A stretch of DNA of 64,000 bases, taken from assembly GCA_964545475.1 (NCBI GenBank), contig CAZJGG010000007.1, forward strand, positions 1 to 64,000. Direction: 5' to 3'. Shown piece by piece: positions 37,273-44,397 of this stretch. Positions within the stretch are counted from its first letter, which is position 1; each line of letters starts with the position of its first letter. Origin of the DNA: CAZJGG01 sp964545475 (GTDB lineage: Bacteria > Bacillota > Clostridia > Lachnospirales > JAISER01). The position numbers and the translations under genes were made by a program. The notes below the pieces were generated by a model. That model did not search any database and was not told the origin of the DNA. It was given only the letters and a program-made list of their open reading frames with translations.

Positions 37273-37381
37273 AAGCTGCATAAGCTATATTACACTAAAA
37301 AGTAAAATTAGTCAAGTAATTTTATTTAAATCTTGTAATTTTTAAATTGAGTAAATTCCACAGTGGAACGGATGGAGGAAT

Positions 37382-37596
37382 TTAGAGCTTATCCCTTATG
37401 GGCGTGTTGAAATTTTCCAAATAAGGATTATTCAACACGCCCCTTATTTTTTTGGTAATTTTTTAGTATTTCTGCCGAAGTGCACGGAAGCGGCGACGAA
37501 GCGCACTCGACAGCATGTACGTAAGAAGCCGCTAACAAAGCTATGCGGCAAAAAGATAAAAAAATACTAAAAAATTAATTTAGGGATAAGCTCTTA
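37382..37596. repeat. MITE-like element, family E, interrupted by family C
   Basis: Ends TTAGAGCTTATCCCT and AGGGATAAGCTCTTA are inverted copies. The subterminal AATTTTTTAGTATTT and AAATACTAAAAAATT are also inverted. The interior contains a GC-rich stretch around GAAGCGGCGACGAAGCGC. A 43-bp family C derivative sits in the left end. No second family E copy is in the window. Confidence 0.7.
37400..37442. repeat. MITE-like element, family C, 43-bp deletion derivative
   Basis: GGGCGTGTTGAAATTTTCC joined directly to the right end ATTATTCAACACGCCC, lacking the internal stem. It is inserted in the left inverted repeat of the family E element. Confidence 0.8.
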
Positions 37597-37666
37597 GTGT
37601 GGAACAGAAAAAGTAGTAGAATTAAGTCTGGAAAATAATTTTAGAACGAAGAGATACAATACCAAA

Positions 37667-37699
37667 CATAACTGTTTATGTTTTTGCAAATGGCTATAA
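37667..37699. repeat. Short dispersed repeat (GTTTATGTTTT motif), copy 3
   Basis: CTGTTTATGTTTTTGCAAAT followed by GGCTATAA, nearly identical to copies at 6264 and 39788. It lies between the family E and family D elements. Confidence 0.6.
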
Positions 37700-37752
37700 A
37701 TTAGCATAAACCTTGCCATTAAGCATTAGATTATATGTGAGTTTATATTATT

Positions 37753-37917
37753 TAATGTGAGTTCGACGAAAATTATAAAAAACATAATTTTCAACGAACT
37801 TTGATTATATTCCCACAATTTGCGACAAAAACCGCCGTAAATTATTGCTCATAACATGAGAATTGCTCCGCAATTAAGCCGCTAAAGCGGCTTTTCGACT
37901 TCGTCGAACTCACGTTA
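37753..37917. repeat. MITE-like element, family D, full copy
   Basis: 165 bp, with ends AATGTGAGTTCGACGAAAAT and TTCGTCGAACTCACGTTA. The last bases (37915-37917) form the TAA stop of the minus-strand M29 aminopeptidase. About 93 percent identical by eye to 34131-34295. Confidence 0.88.
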
Positions 37918-39030
37918 TTTAAGACTTTCAGGGTTTAAGCATTCTAATTCCGGCAATACAAAAATTCCATTTTTGCGAATAAGAACGTCATCGAAATAAA
38001 TTTCTCCGCCGCCGTATTCTTCTGTTTGGATGCAAACCAAATCCCAATGGATTGCGCTGTCATTGCCGTTGCTTGCTTCTTCATAACAAGAGCCGGGGGT
38101 GAAATGGAAAGAGCCTTTAATTTTTTCATCAAATAAAGTATCTTTCATAGGTTTGCTAATATATGGGTTTACGCCTATGGCAAATTCACCAATGTATCTT
38201 GCGCCTTCGTCCGTGTCAAAAACTTTATTTATTCTTTCGGTGTCGTTTGCTTCTGCTTTTACAATTTTGCCGTTTTCAAAATGAAGACAAATATTATCAA
38301 ATGTAAAGCCGTGGAACAAGGACGGTGCGTTATATGTTAATATGCCGTTAATGGAATTTTTTACAGGGGCAGTGTAAACTTCTCCGTCTGGAATGTTTCT
38401 TAAACCGGAGCACTTTACTACACCAATGTCTTTTATTGAAAAGCTTAAATCTGTCCCTTTGCCTGTTATTCTAACTTTGTCCGTCTTTTCCATAAGCTTA
38501 ACAAGAGGACTCATTGCTTCTGCCATTTTTGCATAGTCTAAATTGCAAACGTTGTAATAAAATTCTTTAAAGCCTTCAATGCTTGTGCCGGAAAGCTGTG
38601 CCATGCTCTGGTTTGGATAGCGCAAAACAACCCATTTTGTTTTTGCAACGCGAATTTCATGGTGAACAGGGTGATAATAATATTTTTGGTTTAAGTCCAT
38701 TTTTTCGGAATCAACGTCGGAATGCTCATTGGTGTTAGAAGTAGCACGAATTCCGATATATGCATCCATTTCAGACATTCTTTTAGCATGAAATTCCGAA
38801 TTTTTTTGAATTTGTTCTTTGGATAAACCTAATAAAATTTCTCTGTCTGTTGTTTCGTCATAAATTTCGCAGAAGGGAACGCCGCCGGCTTTGTAAACCT
38901 CTTTAATAATTAAGTTAAGTAGAGGAATTCCTGAAGTTCCTTTGCATTCAATTAAAACTTTTTCACCTTTTTGCAGGTTGCAGGAATAATTGACTAAATT
39001 TTTTGCAAGCTGCTGATTTCTTATATCCAT
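37915..39030 (-). CDS. M29-family aminopeptidase
   Basis: About 371 residues from the ATG at 39030, with GGAG seven bases upstream; the ATG two codons earlier nearly overlaps the site. It belongs to the AmpS/aminopeptidase T metallopeptidase family: KGEKVLIECKG near the N-terminus, LRYPNQSMAQLSG in the middle, and the metal-ligand region NDSAIHWDLVC near the C-terminus. It should remove N-terminal residues from peptides in the cytoplasm. The TAA stop codon is supplied by the end of a family D element, so the C-terminus may have been modified by that insertion. Confidence 0.88.
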   Translation of the reverse strand: MDIRNQQLAKNLVNYSCNLQKGEKVLIECKGTSGIPLLNLIIKEVYKAGGVPFCEIYDETTDREILLGLSKEQIQKNSEFHAKRMSEMDAYIGIRATSNTNEHSDVDSEKMDLNQKYYYHPVHHEIRVAKTKWVVLRYPNQSMAQLSGTSIEGFKEFYYNVCNLDYAKMAEAMSPLVKLMEKTDKVRITGKGTDLSFSIKDIGVVKCSGLRNIPDGEVYTAPVKNSINGILTYNAPSLFHGFTFDNICLHFENGKIVKAEANDTERINKVFDTDEGARYIGEFAIGVNPYISKPMKDTLFDEKIKGSFHFTPGSCYEEASNGNDSAIHWDLVCIQTEEYGGGEIYFDDVLIRKNGIFVLPELECLNPESLK

Positions 39031-39144
39031 AAACATTCTCCTTAAATATAATTATTACAAGTTATTATAACTCTTTTTTTAGGGTTAATAAATTAAAATT
39101 TTATTACGATTTTTTATATTGTAATAAAGATAAAGAATGGTCTA

Positions 39145-39202
39145 AGAGCCGGTTCAGAATCTCGCTTTTGGTGAACTTTTGAGTGAGACTTTGAGCAGGC
39201 TA
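39145..39202. repeat. MITE-like element, family A, internal-deletion copy
   Basis: AGAGCCGGTTCAGAATCTCG is followed by GTGAACTTTTGAGTGAGACT and the right end TTGAGCAGGCTA. The middle 105 bp of the family are gone. TA flanks are present. Confidence 0.7.
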
Positions 39203-39315
39203 TAAGGCAGCTAAATGTCGATTCTTGACAAATTTTCTTTTTTAAACATCCCCTAGCATAAATATCACCTTTTATTAATAAGTTAGTCTAAGGAAAGCAT
39301 CTTCTTTTATAGCTA

Positions 39316-39338
39316 TAGCTATTTGCAAAAACATAAAC
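39316..39338. repeat. Short dispersed repeat (GTTTATGTTTT motif), copy 4 (inverted)
   Basis: TAGCTATTTGCAAAAACATA followed by AAC, the reverse orientation of copies at 6264 and 37667. It lies directly before the ribosome-binding site of the DtxR-like gene. Confidence 0.6.
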
Positions 39339-39357
39339 CCATAAGGAGGACGCCGTT

Positions 39358-39786
39358 TTGGATGAGAGTAACGGTTTTTTTACGTTTAAGGGCTATATTC
39401 AGATTGACGAAAACGAAATCACGGCATCAATGGAAGACTACCTAGAAATGATTTTCAGGCTTTATGAACAAGGTGAGGTTATTAGAATAAGCAAACTATC
39501 GGAAATTCTTCACGTAAAGCCGTCATCTGCTTCAAAAATGGTTGTAAATCTTAAGGAAAAAGGGTTTGTGGAATTTGAAAAGTACGGCTATATTAACCTT
39601 ACTGATAAAGGGATAGGGCTTGGAAAATATCTGCTATTTAGGCATAATACAATAAGTGGTCTTCTATGTTACATAAATGATACAGAAGACGAATTAGAAC
39701 AAGTTGAAAAAATAGAACACTTTATAAATCTTAAAACAGTTAATAATATGAAAAAACTTCTTGACAAATTAAGGGGGCACCCTTGA
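39358..39786 (+). CDS. DtxR/MntR-like metal-dependent regulator
   Basis: 142 residues from a TTG at 39358 with AAGGAGG eight bases upstream. It has a winged helix-turn-helix with the family opening SMEDYLEMIFRLYEQ, recognition region VKPSSASKMVVNLKEKG, and FEKYGYINLTDKG. The dimerisation part is short and lacks an SH3-like third domain, as in MntR. Metal ligands seem less conserved than in MntR, so sensing of manganese or iron is only a family inference. Copies of the GTTTATGTTTT motif sit immediately on both sides of the gene. Confidence 0.85.
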   Translation: MDESNGFFTFKGYIQIDENEITASMEDYLEMIFRLYEQGEVIRISKLSEILHVKPSSASKMVVNLKEKGFVEFEKYGYINLTDKGIGLGKYLLFRHNTISGLLCYINDTEDELEQVEKIEHFINLKTVNNMKKLLDKLRGHP

Positions 39787-39787
39787 G

Positions 39788-39812
39788 AGCTGTTTATGTT
39801 TTTGCAAATAAG
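39788..39812. repeat. Short dispersed repeat (GTTTATGTTTT motif), copy 5
   Basis: AGCTGTTTATGTTTTTGCAA followed by ATAAG, starting one base after the DtxR-like stop codon. With the inverted copy at 39316 it brackets the gene. Confidence 0.6.
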
Positions 39813-39826
39813 TTTGAAAATGGATT

Positions 39827-39851
39827 AGGCCGCCGGAAATTTCGGCGGCCT
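39827..39851. terminator. Convergent terminator between the DtxR-like gene and the NNWGGGW gene
   Basis: AGGCCGCCG and CGGCGGCCT form a GC-rich stem. It lies 40 bp after the plus-strand stop and 42 bp after the minus-strand stop; the T-runs are weak on both sides. Confidence 0.6.
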
Positions 39852-39892
39852 TACTAGCAATTTGATAAAACATTACAGAAAAGCTATTTTTA

Positions 39893-40279
39893 TTATCCGA
39901 TTGCGTTATGAGTAAATGCTGCAACTGCGCAAGTTGGGATAACACAAATAGCGCCAAGTGGATTGCTGCATTCATTGAAACTACAGCCGCAGCCACCGCC
40001 CCAATTGTTCCAGCCGCCGCCGCCCCAATTGTTCCAGCCGCTGCCCCAGTTGTTCCAGCCGCCGCCCCAGTTGTTGAAGCCGCCTGAGCAAGAACTGCCA
40101 ACCGGGCATGCCGGTGGAGCGCCAACGTCACACAAAAGCCTAATGCAATTGCAATCAGCTGAAATGAGAACGCCTGTAAAGCCTGCTCCTGATAAACCTC
40201 CGCTAGTTGTGAAAACTGTAACTGTTTGACCAAGATAGCGAATCATACTTTCGCATAAACAGTTAATCCAATTATCCAT
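39893..40279 (-). CDS. Cys-rich protein with NNWGGGW tandem repeats
   Basis: 128 residues; the ATG at 40279 follows AAGGAGG. The N-terminal 60 residues look like a small beta-barrel domain (RYLGQTVTVFTTSGGLSGAG then FTGVLISADCNCIRLLC). A run of four to five NNWGGGW-type repeats follows (residues about 70-97), then a Cys-rich tail (GCGCSFNECSN). There is no signal peptide and no membrane segment. Such composition recalls spore-coat or exosporium proteins of Firmicutes, but I do not recognise a family. The overlapping opposite-strand frames are shadows of the repeat. Confidence 0.75.
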   Translation of the reverse strand: MDNWINCLCESMIRYLGQTVTVFTTSGGLSGAGFTGVLISADCNCIRLLCDVGAPPACPVGSSCSGGFNNWGGGWNNWGSGWNNWGGGGWNNWGGGCGCSFNECSNPLGAICVIPTCAVAAFTHNAIG

Positions 40280-40394
40280 GAATTTTCCTCCTTATAATTT
40301 ATAATAAAGGAGTTGTACACCCCTAATTCCATACTATGTAAAAGCTTAAAAAGTGTTACAAGCTGTTTTTAAAAAACAAAATGAAATTTAACTA

Positions 40395-40430
40395 TTGACT
40401 TATAAACAGTAGTGCAATATACTGTTTATA
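40395..40430 (+). promoter_or_regulatory. Promoter with overlapping 11-bp dyad (likely PadR operator)
   Basis: TTGACT at 40395-40400 and TATACT at 40418-40423 have a 17-bp spacer. The arms TATAAACAGTA (40401-40411) and TACTGTTTATA (40420-40430) are perfect inverted repeats filling the spacer and the -10. Binding there would block RNA polymerase. The operon it drives ends with a padR gene, which suggests autoregulation. Confidence 0.7.
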
Positions 40431-40468
40431 GATTAGTAGATGGATGGAGAGAAAGGGGAGATTACTTT

Positions 40469-41152
40469 TTGACAAAGCAGGAATTTCTTAATTCTATACA
40501 GAAAAAACTTAGATGGCATATTTCTAAAGAGGAAATTGGCAGGATATTAGAAAAATACGACAATTACTTTGAATCAAACATTGATAAAAGTGAAGAACAA
40601 TTAGTCCTCGAATGTGGAAGTGTGGATTTGATTGTTGACGAAATTATATTTGAAAACGGCGGTAAGAAATTTATAAAAACACATTTTCGATTTAGCTTAC
40701 TTACGAAAATTTATTTATCAAATGCGTTTTTAATTTTAATTTTATTAACAATGAACTATTTTTTCATAACATTACCAATAAAAGATTTAGCTAAACCCCA
40801 AGGTCAAGAGATATCTTTAATTTCAAAAATTGTATTTTTATGTCCCGTAGAAAAAATGGGAAGCACTTTTAATATTATTATATCAACTAGCATTCTATTT
40901 TTTTGGACACTCGCAGTAATCGCAGTTGTTTATATTATAAAAACAGGAATAATACTGATTCCAAATCTTATATCAAATGTTGTAGCAGCAGTTTATTTAA
41001 CATCAATAATGCGAATTCTAAAAAACTTGTCATCTGTAAATGATTTTACAAAGCGAGTTAATTCTCAATTTACCATATTATTATGGGGGTTTACAATTTC
41101 GATTATTTGTGTTCTTGTAGTATTCTTTGTTCTAAGGAGGGCAAACAAATGA
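40469..41152 (+). CDS. Membrane protein of a PadR-linked pair (DUF1700-like)
   Basis: About 227 residues from a TTG at 40469 with AAGGGGAG eight bases upstream. The longer frame starting at 40412 would begin inside the promoter and is rejected. The N-terminal helical region (FLNSIQKKLRWHISKEEIGR) matches DUF1700-type proteins. Four hydrophobic segments follow, at about residues 75-97, 129-150, 153-175 and 200-223. DUF1700 proteins are commonly encoded with PadR regulators and act at the membrane in an unknown way. Its stop overlaps the padR start by ATGA. Confidence 0.75.
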   Translation: MTKQEFLNSIQKKLRWHISKEEIGRILEKYDNYFESNIDKSEEQLVLECGSVDLIVDEIIFENGGKKFIKTHFRFSLLTKIYLSNAFLILILLTMNYFFITLPIKDLAKPQGQEISLISKIVFLCPVEKMGSTFNIIISTSILFFWTLAVIAVVYIIKTGIILIPNLISNVVAAVYLTSIMRILKNLSSVNDFTKRVNSQFTILLWGFTISIICVLVVFFVLRRANK

Positions 41153-41460
41153 TTGCCCAGCTTAAAAAAGGCGTTCTGGAATTTTGTGTTTTGCACACAC
41201 TTAACAGTAAAGAACTATATGGGTATGAAATAATGAAAAAAATTACCAGTACATTTGATGATACCAGTGAACAAACTATCTATACAATTTTGCGCAGGCT
41301 GCTTGCTGATGGATATACAGAATGCTTTTCTAAAGATGAATCAAATGGTCCTCCCAGAAAATATTATCGTTTAACACCAGAAGGACAAAAATATCTTGAA
41401 AGGTGCTGTAACGATTGGAAGTATATTCAAGATGCGGTAACTATAATCATTAAGGGGTAA
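41149..41460 (+). CDS. PadR-family transcriptional regulator
   Basis: 103 residues from the ATG at 41149 with AAGGAGG nine bases upstream. It is a short PadR winged helix: KKGVLEFCVLHTLNSKELYG, then TSEQTIYTILRRLLADGY as the recognition region, and PPRKYYRLTPEG as the wing. It probably represses its own operon through the dyad at 40401-40430. The signal it senses is unknown; envelope stress or antimicrobials are common for this pair type. In most such pairs the padR gene comes first; here it follows the membrane-protein gene. Confidence 0.9.
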   Translation: MIAQLKKGVLEFCVLHTLNSKELYGYEIMKKITSTFDDTSEQTIYTILRRLLADGYTECFSKDESNGPPRKYYRLTPEGQKYLERCCNDWKYIQDAVTIIIKG

Positions 41461-41500
41461 AATCTATAGTTAAGAGAAATTGAGTAACTGTGCCCGATTT

Positions 41501-41534
41501 AAGAGCCAGTCTAATCTATATTAGACTGGCTCTT
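41501..41534. terminator. Perfect 15-bp hairpin between convergent padR and uvrA
   Basis: AAGAGCCAGTCTAAT and ATTAGACTGGCTCTT pair perfectly with a CTAT loop. The position suits a shared terminator. No T-run follows, and the TTAAGAGCC ends resemble family A ends, so it may be a mini-element recruited as a terminator. Confidence 0.6.
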
Positions 41535-41558
41535 AAGGCAGTTGAAAAAATTCCAGTA

Positions 41559-44384
41559 TTACAGCATCTTTTTCAAATATGACCCTGTGTAGGATTTTTT
41601 GCTTTTAGCAACATCTTCCGGTGTGCCGCTGGCGATAATTTTTCCGCCTTTGTCTCCGCCCTCTGGGCCTAAGTCTATAATGTAGTCTGCGGTTTTAATA
41701 ACGTCAAGATTATGTTCAATAACAACTACTGTGTTTCCGCCCTCCGCTAGGGTTTGTAAAATTCCAATTAGTTTGTGAACATCCGCCGCATGAAGCCCTG
41801 TAGTCGGCTCGTCTAAAACATACATAGTTTTGCCTGTATTTCGTTTGGAAAGCTCTGTTGCAAGCTTTACCCTTTGGGCTTCGCCGCCGGAAAGAGTAGT
41901 GGAGGATTGCCCCAGCTTAACATAAGAAAGCCCAACATCGCTTAAAACTTGAAGTTTTTCCCTAAGTCTTGGTAGATTCTCAAAAAACTCCACACCCTCG
42001 CCAATGGTCATTTCCAATACATCGGAAATTGTTTTGCCTTTGTATTTAACTTCCAATGTTTCACGATTATATCTTTTTCCGCCGCAAACCTCGCAGGGCA
42101 CATAAACGTCTGGCAAAAAGTGCATTTCAATTTTAATTATACCGTCCCCGGAGCAGGCTTCGCATCTGCCGCCTTTAACGTTAAAGGAAAACCGCCCTTT
42201 TTGGTAACCTCGGATTTTTGCTTCCGGCGTTTGGGAAAAAACATCACGTATAAGGTCAAACAGCCCTGTATATGTTGCCGGGTTTGAACGGGGAGTTCTG
42301 CCGATTGGAGACTGGTCTATATTTATTATTTTGTCAAGAAGTTCGATTCCTAACATTTCTTCGTGAATGCCCGGTTTCATTTTAGCTCGGTTTAAGTCCC
42401 TTGCAAGCCGTTTATATAAAATTTCATTTACCAAGGAAGATTTACCTGAGCCAGAAACTCCTGTAACACAAGTGAAAACTCCAAGGGGTATAGAAACGTC
42501 TACATTTTTTAAGTTGTTTTCTTTACAGCCTTTAATTATAAGTTTGTTTTCGCCCATAGGGCGTCTTTCAGCAGGCACTTCTATTTTAATTTTTCCGCTT
42601 AAATAAGATCCGGTAAGGGATTTATCACAATTAAGTAAATCTTGAGGCTTTCCGGAAAAAATAACCTCACCGCCGTTAACTCCAGCAAAAGGGCCAATAT
42701 CTACAATAAAGTCGGATTCCATCATTGTATCTGAATCGTGTTCAACGACAATTAACGTATTTCCAATATCCTTTAAATGCTTTAAAGTCTTTAAAAGCTT
42801 GTCATTATCTCGCTGGTGAAGCCCTATAGACGGTTCATCCAATATATAAACAACACCAACAAGACCAGAGCCAATTTGGGTGGCAAGCCTAATTCTTTGG
42901 GCTTCGCCGCCGGACAAAGTGCTTGCGGAACGAGATAGCGTCAAATAATCAAGTCCAACATCCAGTAAAAAGCCAGTTCTTGCGTGTATTTCCTTTAAAA
43001 TCTGCTCGGCAATAATCATTTGCGAAGGTGTAAGCTCTAAACCGGAAAAAAACTCCTGGACGGAAGCGACTGTAGAGTTTGTTATATCCGATATGTTTTT
43101 CCCGGCGATTTTAACTGCCAGAACCTCTGGTTTAAGACGTTTCCCTTTACAAGCCGGGCATTCTATGTTTGTCATTAAAGCTTCATATTCTTGACGCATG
43201 TAATCTGAGCTTGTTTCTTTATATCTTCGCTGTAAGCTGTTTATTATACCCTCAAAAGCCCAAGAATAGCTTTTTGTTTCTCCGCCGCTGGCATATTCAA
43301 TATTTATTTTTTTATCTCCTGTGCCGTATAAAATTATGTTTTTAATCTGGTCACTAAGCTGTGAATAAGGGGTGGTTATATCAAAGTTATATTCCTTTGC
43401 AAGCGCTTTGTATAATGAATTTGCAATGCTTGTATCGGACTGGGCAGAGTTCCAGCCCGGGGCAAAAACTGCACCTTCCAAAAGGCTTAAATTAGGGTTT
43501 TGAATAACCAGCTCCGGATCAATTTTCATTTGCATTCCAAGCCCCATACATTCAGAGCAAGCACCGGCCGGGTTGTTAAATGAAAACAACCTCGGTTCAA
43601 CTTCTTCAAGGCTTATGCCGCAATCTGGGCAGGCAAAGCTTTGGCTAAACATAAGTTGTTGGCCGTTTTCACAATCTACAACTAAAAGCCCTCCGGAAAG
43701 ATGCATTACAGTTTCGATAGAGCCGGAAAGCCTTTTTTGCATATCAGGCTTTACAATTAGCCTGTCTACGACTATTTCAATTGTATGCTTTTTGTTTTTC
43801 TCTATTTTTATCTCTTCAGTAAGCTCGTAAATTATGCCGTCAATTCTGACACGGACGTAACCGCTTTTTCTGGCATCTTCCAAAAGTTTTGTATGCTCGC
43901 CTTTTCTGTTTCTAACAACAGGGGCAAGAAGCTGAATTTTCATTTTTTCCGGCAAAGCGCAAATACTATCTACAATTTGGTCAACAGTCTGCTTTTTTAT
44001 TTCTTTACCGCATATATGGCAATGGGGAGTGCCAACTCTTGCAAATAAAAGACGTAAATAATCGTAAATTTCAGTAACCGTGCCGACTGTGGAGCGTGGG
44101 TTATGGTTTGTTGTTTTCTGGTCTATGGAAATTGCAGGGGAAAGCCCCTCAATAAAATCTACATTAGGCTTTTCCATTTGGCCCAAGAATTGGCGTGCGT
44201 ATGCGGAAAGGGATTCCACATACCGTCTTTGCCCCTCTGCGTAAATTGTGTCAAATGCAAGGGAAGACTTGCCCGAACCGCTAATGCCGGTAAACACAAC
44301 AAATTGATTTCTTGGTATTTCTAAATCAATATTTTTTAAGTTATGCTCCCTTGCGCCTTTTATTATTATTTTGTCATGCGACAT
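41559..44384 (-). CDS. uvrA: UvrABC excinuclease subunit A
   Basis: 941 residues, full length. Two ABC ATPase modules with Walker A motifs GISGSGKSSLAFD and GVSGSGKSSLVNE, two signature segments LSGGEAQRI and LSGGEAQRV, and zinc-finger cysteines (CPDCG in the first half; CEACSGDG with CEVCGGKRY in the second). It recognises bulky DNA lesions and loads UvrB. It lies 13 bp downstream of uvrB in a two-gene operon preceded by a LexA-like box. Confidence 0.97.
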   Translation of the reverse strand: MSHDKIIIKGAREHNLKNIDLEIPRNQFVVFTGISGSGKSSLAFDTIYAEGQRRYVESLSAYARQFLGQMEKPNVDFIEGLSPAISIDQKTTNHNPRSTVGTVTEIYDYLRLLFARVGTPHCHICGKEIKKQTVDQIVDSICALPEKMKIQLLAPVVRNRKGEHTKLLEDARKSGYVRVRIDGIIYELTEEIKIEKNKKHTIEIVVDRLIVKPDMQKRLSGSIETVMHLSGGLLVVDCENGQQLMFSQSFACPDCGISLEEVEPRLFSFNNPAGACSECMGLGMQMKIDPELVIQNPNLSLLEGAVFAPGWNSAQSDTSIANSLYKALAKEYNFDITTPYSQLSDQIKNIILYGTGDKKINIEYASGGETKSYSWAFEGIINSLQRRYKETSSDYMRQEYEALMTNIECPACKGKRLKPEVLAVKIAGKNISDITNSTVASVQEFFSGLELTPSQMIIAEQILKEIHARTGFLLDVGLDYLTLSRSASTLSGGEAQRIRLATQIGSGLVGVVYILDEPSIGLHQRDNDKLLKTLKHLKDIGNTLIVVEHDSDTMMESDFIVDIGPFAGVNGGEVIFSGKPQDLLNCDKSLTGSYLSGKIKIEVPAERRPMGENKLIIKGCKENNLKNVDVSIPLGVFTCVTGVSGSGKSSLVNEILYKRLARDLNRAKMKPGIHEEMLGIELLDKIINIDQSPIGRTPRSNPATYTGLFDLIRDVFSQTPEAKIRGYQKGRFSFNVKGGRCEACSGDGIIKIEMHFLPDVYVPCEVCGGKRYNRETLEVKYKGKTISDVLEMTIGEGVEFFENLPRLREKLQVLSDVGLSYVKLGQSSTTLSGGEAQRVKLATELSKRNTGKTMYVLDEPTTGLHAADVHKLIGILQTLAEGGNTVVVIEHNLDVIKTADYIIDLGPEGGDKGGKIIASGTPEDVAKSKKSYTGSYLKKML

Positions 44385-44397
44385 TTTAGTCCTCTTC

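Noticed and set aside
39769..40233. A 154-codon minus-strand frame over the NNWGGGW gene, rich in Ala and Gly
   Set aside because: It is an alternate frame of the repetitive NNWGGGW gene, which has the clear start signal. The composition follows from the GC-rich repeat.
40412..40468. Upstream start for the PadR-linked membrane protein
   Set aside because: It falls within the -10 and operator of the only visible promoter; the TTG at 40469 has AAGGGGAG.
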